Made by a program: the position numbers and the translations under genes. 41,336 nucleotides of DNA from JANNXQ01 sp031425095. Its GTDB lineage: Bacteria; Verrucomicrobiota; Verrucomicrobiia; Chthoniobacterales; Chthoniobacteraceae. Positions 1 to 11,000 of this stretch are shown piece by piece. Within the stretch, counting starts at the first letter, position 1; every line of letters starts with the position of its first letter. The DNA is taken from NCBI GenBank assembly GCA_031425095.1, contig JANPIS010000030.1:1-41336 (forward strand). Reading direction: 5' to 3'. The notes beneath the pieces are model-generated. The model had not been told where the DNA came from and made no database searches. It worked only from the letters and a program-made list of their open reading frames with translations.

Positions 1-1
1 G

Positions 2-1447
2 GCGCAGGTCCGCGAGGAATTGAAGCAGGACGCGCTCGCCCACGCGAGTGACGACAAGATTGCCAAGGTCGCCGGAAACCTCCCCGAGTGGGCACAACGC
101 TTCCGATTCTTCGGCGACATCCGCGTGCGCGCCGAGGGCGACTACTTCCCCGGCGGCAACGACAACACCGGCTCCTTCCCGAACTTCAACGCGATCAACA
201 CCGGCTCGCCTTTCGACGTGAGCGGCACGGTCTTTTCGCCGCAGATCAATGTGGATCAGGATCGGCAGCGCATTCGCCTGCGGGCGCGGCTCGGCGTCGC
301 GGTCGATCTCACGGACGGCTTCACCGTCGGCATGCGCATCGCCACCGGCGAAAATAACTCGCCCGTCACCACGAACCAAAGCCTCGGCCTCGCGAATCAG
401 GCGCAGGGCGGCAACTTCAGCAAATACGCCATCTGGCTCGACCGCGGCTTCATCCGTTACGAAGCGGGCGGACAGCCCAACCAGAATCTCACCGTCTCCG
501 CCGGCCGTTTCGACAATCCGTTTTTCTCCACCGACATCATCTGGGACGACGACGTGGGCTTTGACGGCTTGGCGCTTACGGCGCGCTACGAGGTCGCGAA
601 AGGAGTCACGCCGTTTGTCGCCGGCGGAGCCTTCCCGGTCTTCAATACCGACTTCAACTTCTCGTCCAATCGCCCGGACAAGTTTGAGAGCAGCGACAAG
701 TATCTCTACGGGGGTCAGATCGGCGCGGACGTGAAGGTGGGCAAGGGCGTGAGCTTCCGCGGCGCGGTGGCGTATTACTACTTCGAGAATGTCGAAGGCC
801 GGCTCTCGGATCCTTACACGCCACTCAACGCCCAGGACGCCGGCAACACCGACAACACCCGCCCCTCCTTCTCGCAAAAGGGCAATACCTACCGCCCGCT
901 GCGGAACATCGTCGCCAATGCGAACAACAACTTCGGGACGATCAATCAGTATCAATACTTCGGTCTCGCCACGCCCTTCGAGAATCTTGCGGTCACTGGC
1001 AAGCTGACCTACGACGGCTTCGAGCCCGTGCGCGTGACGCTCTTCGGCGAATGGATCAAGAACCTCGCCTTCAACAAGGGGGACATCGACAAGATCGCGG
1101 TGAACAACCGCGGCCCTGCGGGCGGAATCAATAGTGCGGGCGCCTTCGACGGCGGCGACATCGCGTGGATCGCCGGGCTGAATGTCGGCACTGCCGAACT
1201 CATTGAGCGCGGCAACTGGGGCCTCGGCTTCAACTATCGGCACGTCGAGTCCGACGCCGTGATCGATGGCTTCAACGACTCCGACTTCGGTCTCGGCGGC
1301 ACGAATGTGAAAGGCTTCACGCTCTCCGGCGCCGTGGCGATCTCCAAGAACGTCACGCTCGGCATGCGCTGGTTCAGCGCGGACAGCATCGCCGGCCCGC
1401 CGGCGAAGAACGACGTCATCCTCCTCGACCTCAGCGCCAAGTTTTAA
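2..1447 (+). CDS. Putative outer-membrane porin (Porin_5-like), 5' end cut by window edge
   Basis: The reading frame is open from the first bases of the window, and a TTG at base 20 is only an internal codon, so the true start and signal peptide lie to the left. The visible part opens with a short charged helix, then EWAQRFRFFGDIRVRAEGDY, which begins the barrel. After that come alternating aromatic/polar strands such as LRARLGVAVDLTDGFTVGMR, WGLGFNYRHVE and VTLGMRWFSAD. The protein ends in LLDLSAKF, and a C-terminal Phe is the usual signal for BAM-dependent outer-membrane insertion. This pattern matches the 'putative porin' family common in Verrucomicrobiota and Planctomycetota. The expected role is passive diffusion of small solutes across the outer membrane; the substrate cannot be read from the sequence. 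The next gene starts 3 bases after the stop, which suggests co-transcription. Confidence 0.82.
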   Translation, partial: AQVREELKQDALAHASDDKIAKVAGNLPEWAQRFRFFGDIRVRAEGDYFPGGNDNTGSFPNFNAINTGSPFDVSGTVFSPQINVDQDRQRIRLRARLGVAVDLTDGFTVGMRIATGENNSPVTTNQSLGLANQAQGGNFSKYAIWLDRGFIRYEAGGQPNQNLTVSAGRFDNPFFSTDIIWDDDVGFDGLALTARYEVAKGVTPFVAGGAFPVFNTDFNFSSNRPDKFESSDKYLYGGQIGADVKVGKGVSFRGAVAYYYFENVEGRLSDPYTPLNAQDAGNTDNTRPSFSQKGNTYRPLRNIVANANNNFGTINQYQYFGLATPFENLAVTGKLTYDGFEPVRVTLFGEWIKNLAFNKGDIDKIAVNNRGPAGGINSAGAFDGGDIAWIAGLNVGTAELIERGNWGLGFNYRHVESDAVIDGFNDSDFGLGGTNVKGFTLSGAVAISKNVTLGMRWFSADSIAGPPAKNDVILLDLSAKF

Positions 1448-1450
1448 GCA

Positions 1451-2071
1451 ATGTCCCGCATCCTGACCGCTCTGTTTGTCACTGCTCTTCTGGCCGCTCC
1501 CGGGCTCGCCGCCGAAGCCCCGAATCCTGCCGAAGCCAAGCTGCGCGAGGGTTTGCGGGCGACGATGCTACAACTGCGCACCGCCGAGACCGAGCGCGCG
1601 GCGCTGCAGGCGGAGAAGGTCGAATTTGAAGAGAAGATCAAGACGCTCACGGAGAAGCTCGAGAAGGAAGTGAAGGCTGGCGAGGACAAGCAGAAGACCG
1701 CGGAAGCGGACATCGCCAAACTCAACGAACGACTCGCGAATCAGACTGGCGAGATCGCGCGGCTGCAGGAGTCGCTCGAGAAGTGGAAGGACTCGCAGAA
1801 AAAAGCGGTTGCGCTCGGGGAAGCCACCGAGGCGAAGCGCGCGCGGGCCGCGGCCGAAGTCGTCGTGCTCACGCGCAAGGTCGCTGATTACCAAACGAAG
1901 AACGCAGGCATGTACAAAGTCGGGATCGAGATCCTCGATCGCTACGAGAAGTTCGGGCTCGGTACGGCGCTCACTGCACGCGAGCCCTTCGTGGGGCTGA
2001 CGCGAGTCAAATTCGAGAACCTGATCCAGGACTACGGCGACAAGCTGAGCGCCGAAAAGATCAAGCCGTGA
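1451..2071 (+). CDS. Secreted/periplasmic coiled-coil protein of unknown function
   Basis: A 206-residue protein with a clear N-terminal signal peptide (MSRILTALFVTALLAAPGLA, cleavage likely after AxA near residue 21). Residues about 28-145 are almost pure heptad-like Glu/Lys/Leu/Ala helix, with segments such as EKVEFEEKIKTLTEKLEKEV and NERLANQTGEIARLQESLEK, so a long parallel coiled coil is expected. The C-terminal 55 residues are less repetitive (YKVGIEILDRYEKFGLGTAL) and may be a small globular end. It lies 3 bases after the porin gene, and its TGA stop overlaps the GTG start of the giant haemagglutinin gene, so the three genes probably form one transcript with translational coupling. A periplasmic spacer or chaperone for the downstream exoprotein is possible but is inference. 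No named family was recognised. Confidence 0.75.
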   Translation: MSRILTALFVTALLAAPGLAAEAPNPAEAKLREGLRATMLQLRTAETERAALQAEKVEFEEKIKTLTEKLEKEVKAGEDKQKTAEADIAKLNERLANQTGEIARLQESLEKWKDSQKKAVALGEATEAKRARAAAEVVVLTRKVADYQTKNAGMYKVGIEILDRYEKFGLGTALTAREPFVGLTRVKFENLIQDYGDKLSAEKIKP

Positions 2072-5000
2072 AACCCTCCCTGCAGTCCGATGCCTTGCGT
2101 GCGTCCGCCTGCCTCTTTCGACGGGCGGCGGCGCTGGGCCTTTGCTTTAGCGTCGTCGCATTGCTGAATGCCAATGCGGGCGACATCCTGCGTGGTGGCT
2201 CGAGTGCGGGTGCTGCAGCCAAGGGCGGCAGCAGTGGCCGTTCGCCCGGGGTGAACGCTGCGGCGGATCTCGCGCGGGCAAATGCGCGGGATGCACTGGC
2301 ACGGACGACGCAAGCCGTGCAGTCCGTGAAAGCGATGCAGGTGAAGGCACGCGACCTCGCGATCAAGGGACCGAACAACCTCGGCTTCAATCCGAACGCG
2401 CCGACCGTGCGCCTGCCGGATGTGCCGGACGGCCTGCGCGTGGGCGGCTTGAAGGTCGCGCGGGGCGTGCCGGTGAACCTCGCCAGCCCGCAACTCGGCG
2501 AAGACGCCTCGCTCTGGCGCGGTGCGAAGCTGCCGACGCAGACCGTGACGGGCGATAAGACGAAGGTCACCATCAAGCAGACCGAGCAGCAGGCGGTGCT
2601 GAATTGGGAGACCTTCAACATCGGGAAAAAGACCACGCTGCAGTTCGATCAGAGCGCGGGAAAATCGGATCAAGGCAAGTGGACCGCCTTCAATAAGATC
2701 AACGACCCGAGCGGCGCGCCATCGCAGATCCTCGGCGCGATCGAAGCGCCGGGGCATGTGTACGTCATCAATCGCAACGGCATCCTCTTCGGCGGATCGA
2801 GCCAGGTGAACACCCGCGCGTTCGTCGCCTCGACGCTGCCGATCAATGACAACCTGATCAAGCAGGGCTTGCTGAACAACAAGGACGCGCAGTTCCTCTT
2901 CTCAGCGCTGCCCGTGTCCGGTGGCTCGGATGGCACACCCGCTTTCAATCCGACGATCAGCGATCCGGAGTTCGGCCTCACGGTCGCGGCGCCCGCGTAC
3001 ACGCTGCTCGAGGATGTCGCGCTCACGTCCAGCAATACGCTCGTCGGAGCGCCGGAGTTCAGCTTCACCGCTACCGATGGCAGCCGGACGAAGCTGCGTG
3101 CGGGCATCGACTACACGCTTGCGGTGAATGCGACAACGAAGCGCGCGACAGCGACCTTCACCGCGGCGGGTCTTGGCAAAGTCGGCGCCGCTCCGGTGAG
3201 TGTGGCCTACACGCCGAAGGTCGTGAAAACGGGCGACGTGATCGTTCAGGCCGGCGCTCAGCTTCGCGGTCCCACGAGCAGCGATGGCAATGGCGGACGC
3301 GTGATGCTGGTCGGCTCCAACGTGAAGAATGAAGGCACGATCTCCACGCCTTCGGGGCAGACGATCCTCGCGGCCGGTCAGCAGGTCGGAGTCGCGGCGC
3401 ATGCCAGCAACGATCCCAGCCTGCGTGGACTCGACGTGTGGGTGGGCGCCGTCGGCGATGGTACGGGTGACGCGACGAACTCGGGGATCATCGAGAGCTT
3501 CACCGGCAGCGTCTCGATGAGCGGACGCCACGTGAATCAACTCGGCGTGATCGGCAGTTCGACCTCCGTGACGCTTAACGGCCGCATCGACCTCCGCGCG
3601 AGCTACGGCGCGGTGGGCCATCCGAACTTCGATTCCCCAGGCGGGAACGGGCTCCCCTTTTTCTTTCAGCACTCAGGCGTCGTAAAACTTGGGATCGACA
3701 GCGTGACCCGCATCCTTCCCGACTACGCCGGCGAAAAAACGGCGCCGGGCACCGCCTTGCCGGAGCAGTCGCAGATCAATGTCGAGGGCCTCGCGATTCA
3801 CCTCGGTGACCGCGCGACGATGCTCGCGCCGAATGCCGACGTGAGCTTTAGCGCGGGCACCTGGCCTTACAAAGATGCCAATGGCGACCGCACCACGCTC
3901 GGCGCCGATGGACTGGATGAGGCGGGCTTGGGAACGCACTTCGACGGAGCAAAGCAGCGCTTCCTTTTCAACAGTGGGCAGATCTATGTGGACACCTCCG
4001 CGCTGATCAATGTCGCCGGCACGCCCGATGTCTTCGTGCCGCTCGCGCAGAGCATCCTCGAGGTGGAATTCCGCGGCTCCGAGCTGGCCGACTCGCCAGT
4101 GCAGCGCGCCGGTATTTTGCGCGCCGCGCCGCTCACCATCGACCTGCGCAAGACCGGTGAAAACAACGGGCAATTCTGGATGGGCACGCCGCTCGGGGAC
4201 GCCATCGGCCTGGCTGGGCTGATCCAGCGGAATGTCGCACAACTCACCGCCCGCGGCGGGAACGTGACGATGCACGCGGGTGGCTCGATCGTGGTGCAAA
4301 AGGGCGCGGCGATCAACGTGTCGGGCGGTTACTTCACTCACCAAGGGGGCATGGTGGAAACGACGCGGCTGCTCCAGTCGGGGCGGTTGGTGCCGATCGA
4401 GAGCGCCCTGCCCGGCCAGCGGTATGACGGCATTTTTACCGGCCAGTACACGGTGGCGCACGGGAAGTGGGGAGTCACTGAGACCTTCAGCACGCCGTTC
4501 GCTTCCGGCGCACGTTATGAAGACGGGTACATCGAAGGTGCCGCGGGTGGATCACTCAAACTCACGGCGCCGAGCATGGCGGTCGATGGGAAGCTGCTCG
4601 GCGTCACGATCTCCGGCCCACGCCAGCGCACCCAGCGGCCGGAGCTCAGCCACCTTTCGCTGTCCTTCACCGCGGATCAGCGATTCGCGGGTGCGGGCAA
4701 CGATCTGGAAATCATTCGCGCTTCACCGACCCCGCCGAGCGTCGTGGTGGGCACGGGCTCACGTGGCCCGGCCGTGGGTGAGTTTACTTTGGTCGGTGAC
4801 TTGTCGGCGGCGCGGACCGGGCGCTTCGTGCTTTCACCGGAGTTACTGCAGGAGGACGGCTTCGGTCACCTGGCCGTGGAGAACCCGGACGGCGCCGTGA
4901 CCGTGCCGGCTGGAGTGGAACTCGAGGCGGCCGCGGGTGGATCGATCGCGCTGCGCGGCAGCAATGTCACGGTCGGCGGCAGCCTGATCGCTCCGGGTGG

Positions 5001-8000
5001 GAGCTTGAGTCTGCGGGCGTCGAATCTTTCGCCCACCTTCGTCGAGACGTTTGGCAAGAATGGGCCTGAGCCGCTCCCGACGCCGAATCCGAAGCGCGGC
5101 CGGATTTCGATCGATGCGGGAGCGGTGTTGAATGCCGCCGGGTTGCTCGTCGATGATCGGGTTGGGACGCCGGGGGCGCTTTCATCTCCTCTCGTGTTGA
5201 ATGGCGGAAAGATCAGCATTGAGTCCTTCAGCGCGCGTATCGCGACGGGCAGCATGCTCGATGTCTCGGGCGGCGCGAGCATCAGTGAGCGCGGGCGGGT
5301 GACTTACGGAAATGGCGGCAGCATCAGCGTGCTCACGGGACGCGACCTTGGGCTTCCGTCAGTGATCGGTGGCACGCTCGAACTCGGCGGCGCACTGCGC
5401 GGTTACGGCGGGGCCAATGGAGGCACACTCAACCTGCGGTCGCAGATGGTGCAGATCGGTGGCCGTTCGACTTTTCCCGGCGCGCTCATCCTCCAGCCGG
5501 AATTTTTTCGGCAGGGCGGATTCACGCGCTATGCGATCAATGGCATCGGCGCGCCGTCCGGGCCACTCGCCGGCACCGGTCCGTCCGGTTACGTTCCGGC
5601 GATCTCACTCGCGCCCGGGACGATCATCGAACCCGCCGCTGAGAGCTGGCTGGCGATGGCGTCCGTCTTTGGCGAAGACACCTTTGCGCTTCAGCCTCAG
5701 CTTCGCCCGGTTGGCCAACGTACGGCGACGAGCGTGAGTTTCACCGGAGCCGGTGCGGACGACAACTTCTCGACGCAGGTGCTCGAAGCGCGCGCCGATG
5801 TGGTCATTGGCATGGGCGCGCAGATCCTCACCGATCCCGGTGCCAGCATCGCGCTCGCCGGCGATACGGTGAGCGTTCGCGGTTCACTGATTGCGCCTGC
5901 GGGCTCCATCTCGATCAAAGGACGCGCCACCTTCCCACTTCCGCCGGATGTCCCCGCGCCGGCCAATGCGCTGGCGACGGTGCACCTCGGGCCGACCGCG
6001 CGCCTTTCCGCCGCGGGCACCACCGTGCTGGTGCCTGATGCCTTCGGGCGCCGCAGCGGCACCATCTACGACGGTGGCATGATCACGGTGTATGGAAATA
6101 TCGTCGCGGAGAAAGGGGCGGTGCTGAACGTCTCGGGCACGACTGGCTTGCTGGATCTTCCACCGACGGTGCTCGGCGCGACGACCACGGCACCCGTCCC
6201 GACGAACAGCGGGCTCACCGCGCCGCTCTGGCGTGTCGCGACCACACCGATGCGCCTGGAGAGCGACGGCGGTCTGATCGAACTCGAAGGCGCGCAGATG
6301 CTCCTCACCGATGCGACGCTGCTCGGCGCCACCGGTGGCGAAAGTGCGCTCGGCGGCACGCTCTCGATCCATTCCGGGCGCTACTATCTGAACTCGGATC
6401 CACTCAAATCCACCGACATCAATCTGGTGGTCAGGCAGAGTGGCAATGCCATCCCCGCCGGGGCCTCGGTCGGGATTGGCAAGACCGTGGTCGGCGGGAA
6501 TGGCGTCGCGGTTCCGCGTGGCGGAATTTTTGCGGTCGATCACTTCGTGGCCGGCGGCTTCGATTCGCTCGAGCTCGGGGCGAAAGCGCTGACGAGTCCG
6601 GGTTCGCCCCTCACGGTCGGAGGCGGAAACATCCGCTTCGATGGCGCGGTATCGATCGACGCGCGCGGCCCCGTGCGCCTCGCCGCCGGTGGGGTGATCG
6701 AGGCGAATGCGCGAGTTGACGTGCGCGGCTCCTACGTTTCCGTCGGGCAACCTTTCCGCCCGCCCGTCAACCCGGCCGATCCGATCCAGATTTTCCAAGA
6801 GCGGCAAAACAACGCGGCCGCCGTTCTGGCGTTCGCGCCGACATCGGGCACCGGGCGTCTCAACGTGCGCGGCGAGCTCATCGATCTCGGGAATCTATCG
6901 CTGCAAAACATCAGCGCGGCCCTCTTCGATTCCACGAGTGACATTCGCGGCAATGGCACGGTCAGCATCCGCGGTAATCTTACGCTGCGCGCCGGCCAAG
7001 TGTATCCGACGACGCTCTCGACGCTCAATCTGTTCGCTTACGATCCGGCTGGTGGTCACGGGTCGATCGCTTTCCGCGCGGCGGGCGGGGCTCTGTCGGT
7101 CCCGCTTTCCGTCGGAGGAAATCTCCGCGCCTTTGCCCACACCATCACGCAAGACGGCACGCTGCGTGCGCCGCTCGGCACGTTCACGCTCGGGTGGGAT
7201 GGCTTGACGGATTTCGATCCCGCCGATGCGGATATCGATGCCCCCGTGGATCCGCTCGCGCGGGGTCTTCTCCCGGTGGCCAGCGCTGCGGAAGTCTCGC
7301 TTACGATTCGCAGCCTCACCTCGGTCGCCGCTGTGGACCGCATCTCCGGTTCGTCAGCGTTGCTCCCGTTCGGACTCAGCCAGGATGGCTTTTCGTGGAT
7401 CGATCCGCGCGGCGTGAACGTCACCGCAGCCGGTCTGCCGGAGAAGCGGATCACGATCGCGGGCCAGACGGTGAAGACCGCGGCGCGTTCCGTGATCGAT
7501 GTGCGCGGCGGTGGTGATCTCTCCGCGTTCCGCTGGGTGCCTGGCGTCGGGGGCAGCATCGATCGGCTCGGCACGGCGTCCACCGAGTGGAGTGGCAGTG
7601 CGAGCTACGACGCAGGCGATCTGGTCCTCTTCAATGGGAACACTTACTCGGCGCGGGTCGGTTCAGTCGGCGAGCAGCCGGCGGTCGGACTTTTCTGGTC
7701 GCGGGTGGCGGAGTCCTTTGCGGTGCTGCCGAGATTTGGCGCCGCGTTTGCGCCGGAGAATTCCTTCGCCGCCGGCGCCAGTGCGAGCCTGCTCCAGGGC
7801 AATCCCGGTTATATCTTCACGCCGAACTCCCGCGCGGATCGCGTCTTCACGTCGCTCGCTTCGACCACACGCGCGAACGGCGGTTTCCACGTCGGCGACC
7901 AGATCTACCTCGATGCCACGCCTGCCCTGAAGGCCGGCCTCTATACGCTGCTCCCGCGCCGCTACGCACTGCTGCCGGGCGCCCTGCTGGTCACGCCGCA

Positions 8001-11000
8001 ATCGGGTGATCCCGTCGGCACCTTCACCACGCCCGAGGGTGCGACGTTCACCTCGGGCTACCGGCTGAATGCCTTCCAGGCAGCGGACGAAATCGCGGGA
8101 TTGCGCACGCGCTTCGAGGTCGCGCCGTCTGCGACCGTGGGTGGTCGGGCAGCCTACGAGGAGTATTCGGGCAATGCGTTTTTTTCCGAGGCGAGTGGGC
8201 GTCTGGAAATCGAGCGCCCGCAACGGCTGCCATTCGATGCTGGCTATCTAGCCTTCAGTGGGAACACTGCCGCGCAACTCGATGGCGCGGTGCTTGCGGG
8301 TCGGGCGGGGCCGGGCCAGGGGGCGCGGATCGACATTGCTAGTTCGTCAGAGATTTTCATCGTCGGCGGGGAGGGCGCCGCGCCGGTGGGCGCGATGACG
8401 GTGTTGCGGACCGATGTGCTGCAGTCGTGGGGCGCGGAGAGTCTTTTGATTGGCGGCTTGCGGCGGGAGGTCACGAGTGGCACGGAGATCGCCGCGCGCA
8501 CGGGTCGGATCGTGCTGGATAATCCGAGCGCCAGTTTCGCGGGATCGGAAATCACACTTGCGTCCAGAGTGGAACTCACGCTCACGGACGGATCGACCAT
8601 CGAGGCCCGCCCCAGCGGAGGCTCGGGCCGCGAGACCTTCCTCACTTCCGGCGCTGGCTCGCTGCTCCAGGTGAGCGCGAGGGACGTGAGCCTGCTGCGC
8701 AGCGATGCGCCGCTCACGCTGGATACGCCGCTGCTCGCGCTCGGTGCAGGCACGCGCGTTGCCGGCGCCATGGTCACTCTCGATTCCACCGCCCGCACCC
8801 GCGTCGATGCCACTGCGTCCATCGAGGCCGGGGAACTGTCGCTCGGCAGTCGGCAAATCAGCATCTTGCTGGAGTCCCGGGCCGGCGCGCTCCCATGCGG
8901 GGTGATCGATCCGCAGCTCACGATCAGCGGCGACTTTCTGCAGAGGGTGCAGTCCGTTTCAGCGCTCACGCTGCGCAGTTACACGACGGTCGACGTGTAC
9001 GGCGCGGGCACTTTTGGAAGCCCACAGCTCGAGCGGTTGGCGATTCAGGCGGGCGGGATCCGCGGCTTCAACCAGCACGCGAGCACCGCGATCTTCGCCG
9101 CGGGCGATGTGCTTTTCAGCAATCCGTCGAACGTTCCCGGGCTCGCCGCTCCTGCGGCGCGTTCGGGCGACTTGCGGGTGGACGCCGATGAGGTGCGCTT
9201 GGGCGCGAACGCATTCGCGGTGCAGGGCTTTGCGAATCTCCGCCTGAACGCGACGGGCGGTGTGCTCGGCGAGGGCAGCGGCTCCTTCACCACGCCGGGC
9301 CATCTCACGATCACCGCGCCGCGCATCACCGGCGCGCGCAGTGCGGATCAGGCGATCACCGCTGGCGGCGATCTGGTGCTCGCGAAGGGGACGGGCACGC
9401 CGACGGTGCTCGGCGATCTCGGGGCGCGTTTCGCCTTCACCGGCGCCTCGGTGCTCGCAAATGCCGACCTGCAGCTGCAGAGCGGACAGCTCACCCTCCG
9501 AGCAGTGACTGGCGATGTGACGGTCGGCGGATCGATCGACGTCTCCGGGACAACGAAAAAGTTCTACGACCTGACGCGATACTCGAATGCGGGCCGCGTC
9601 ATCCTCACGTCCGATCGCGGCGACGTGGAGCTCGCCGCGGGCAGTCTGATCTCCGTCGCGGCCGCGGGAACTGGCGAGGCCGGCACGTTTGCCGTGAATG
9701 CCGTGGAAGGCACGCTGCGAAATCTCGGCAGCACGCTGCTCGGCCAGGCTGCGGCGGACGCGCGCTCGGGTTCCTTCCTGCTCGATGTGGAAAGCATCGG
9801 AGCTTACGCCACGATCAACGATCCGCTGCAGTCCGGCGGATTCTTCAACGAGCGCAATCTCCGCGTGCGCACGGGAGCGGTGACTATCGACGGCACTTCG
9901 CGAGCCCGGGAGTTCACGCTCTCGGCGGATGCGGGGGCGATCGTGGTAAACGGAACGATCGACGCGAGTGGCACGACCTCGGTCGCGGGGCTCACGGGTG
10001 GAAAGATCACGCTCGTCGCCGGTGGCGGGCTGGCTGTGACGTCGGGCGCGCGCCTCACGACGCACGCCTCGACTTTCGACTCCGCGGGGAAAGGTGGTGC
10101 GATTCGCCTGGAAGCCGGAGCAGCGATCGATGGCGTCGCGGATTCGGCGGTGCGACTCGATCTCCAGGCGGGTGCGACGATCGATCTGGGCGTCGATGCC
10201 TTTGTCGCGGGCGGCGTCACGGATGTCCTTTCGAGTGCGTTTCGCGGCCGTTTCACCGGCACGCTGCACCTTCGCGCGCCGCGCTTGGGCGACGATGTGG
10301 CCGTCGAAGCGCTCGCGAGCGATGTGCTCGGTGCGTCGTCGATTCTCGTCGAGGGCTTCCGTATCTACGATCAGACCGCGAGTGGCACGCTCGACAACGC
10401 TCTGCTGCAGACGATCGACAGCGATTCCGCCGCTTACATGGACGCTGGCTACAGCGACATGGAGACGCGCCTGCTCAGCGCGCAGGCCGGCCTGCGTGAG
10501 GCTCTCGTGATCGCGCCGGGAGTCGAGATCGTCAGCCGGTCCGGCGACCTCGTGCTCGGCAGCGATGCGGAAGACTACCAGAACGATTGGGATCTTTCTG
10601 GGATGCGCTACGGGCCGAAGAATGCGCCGGGCGTGCTGACGCTGCGCGCCGCGGGCAATCTCGAATTCAAGAACGCACTCAGCGACGGCTTCGCCGGTGA
10701 ATTCCCGCCCAATGAGTTCGGTGAGGTCCCGCCGCTTGGGCAGCAGCTCTGGCTGCGTCCGCTCATGGATCTCTCGGCGGACCTGCCGGTGAATACGCAG
10801 TCCTGGTCGTTCCGGCTCGCAGCGGGCGCGGATGGGACGGCGGCGGATTACCAGCGGCTGCGTCCGCTCGACACCCTTGGCGCGAGCGCGGGATCCATCC
10901 TCGTTGGGAAACTCCTCCCGACCAACCTTGTCTCTGGCACCGATGCGACGACGGGAACGGCGATCGAGAACCGCCTTTCGTTCGTCCGCACCGGCGCGGG

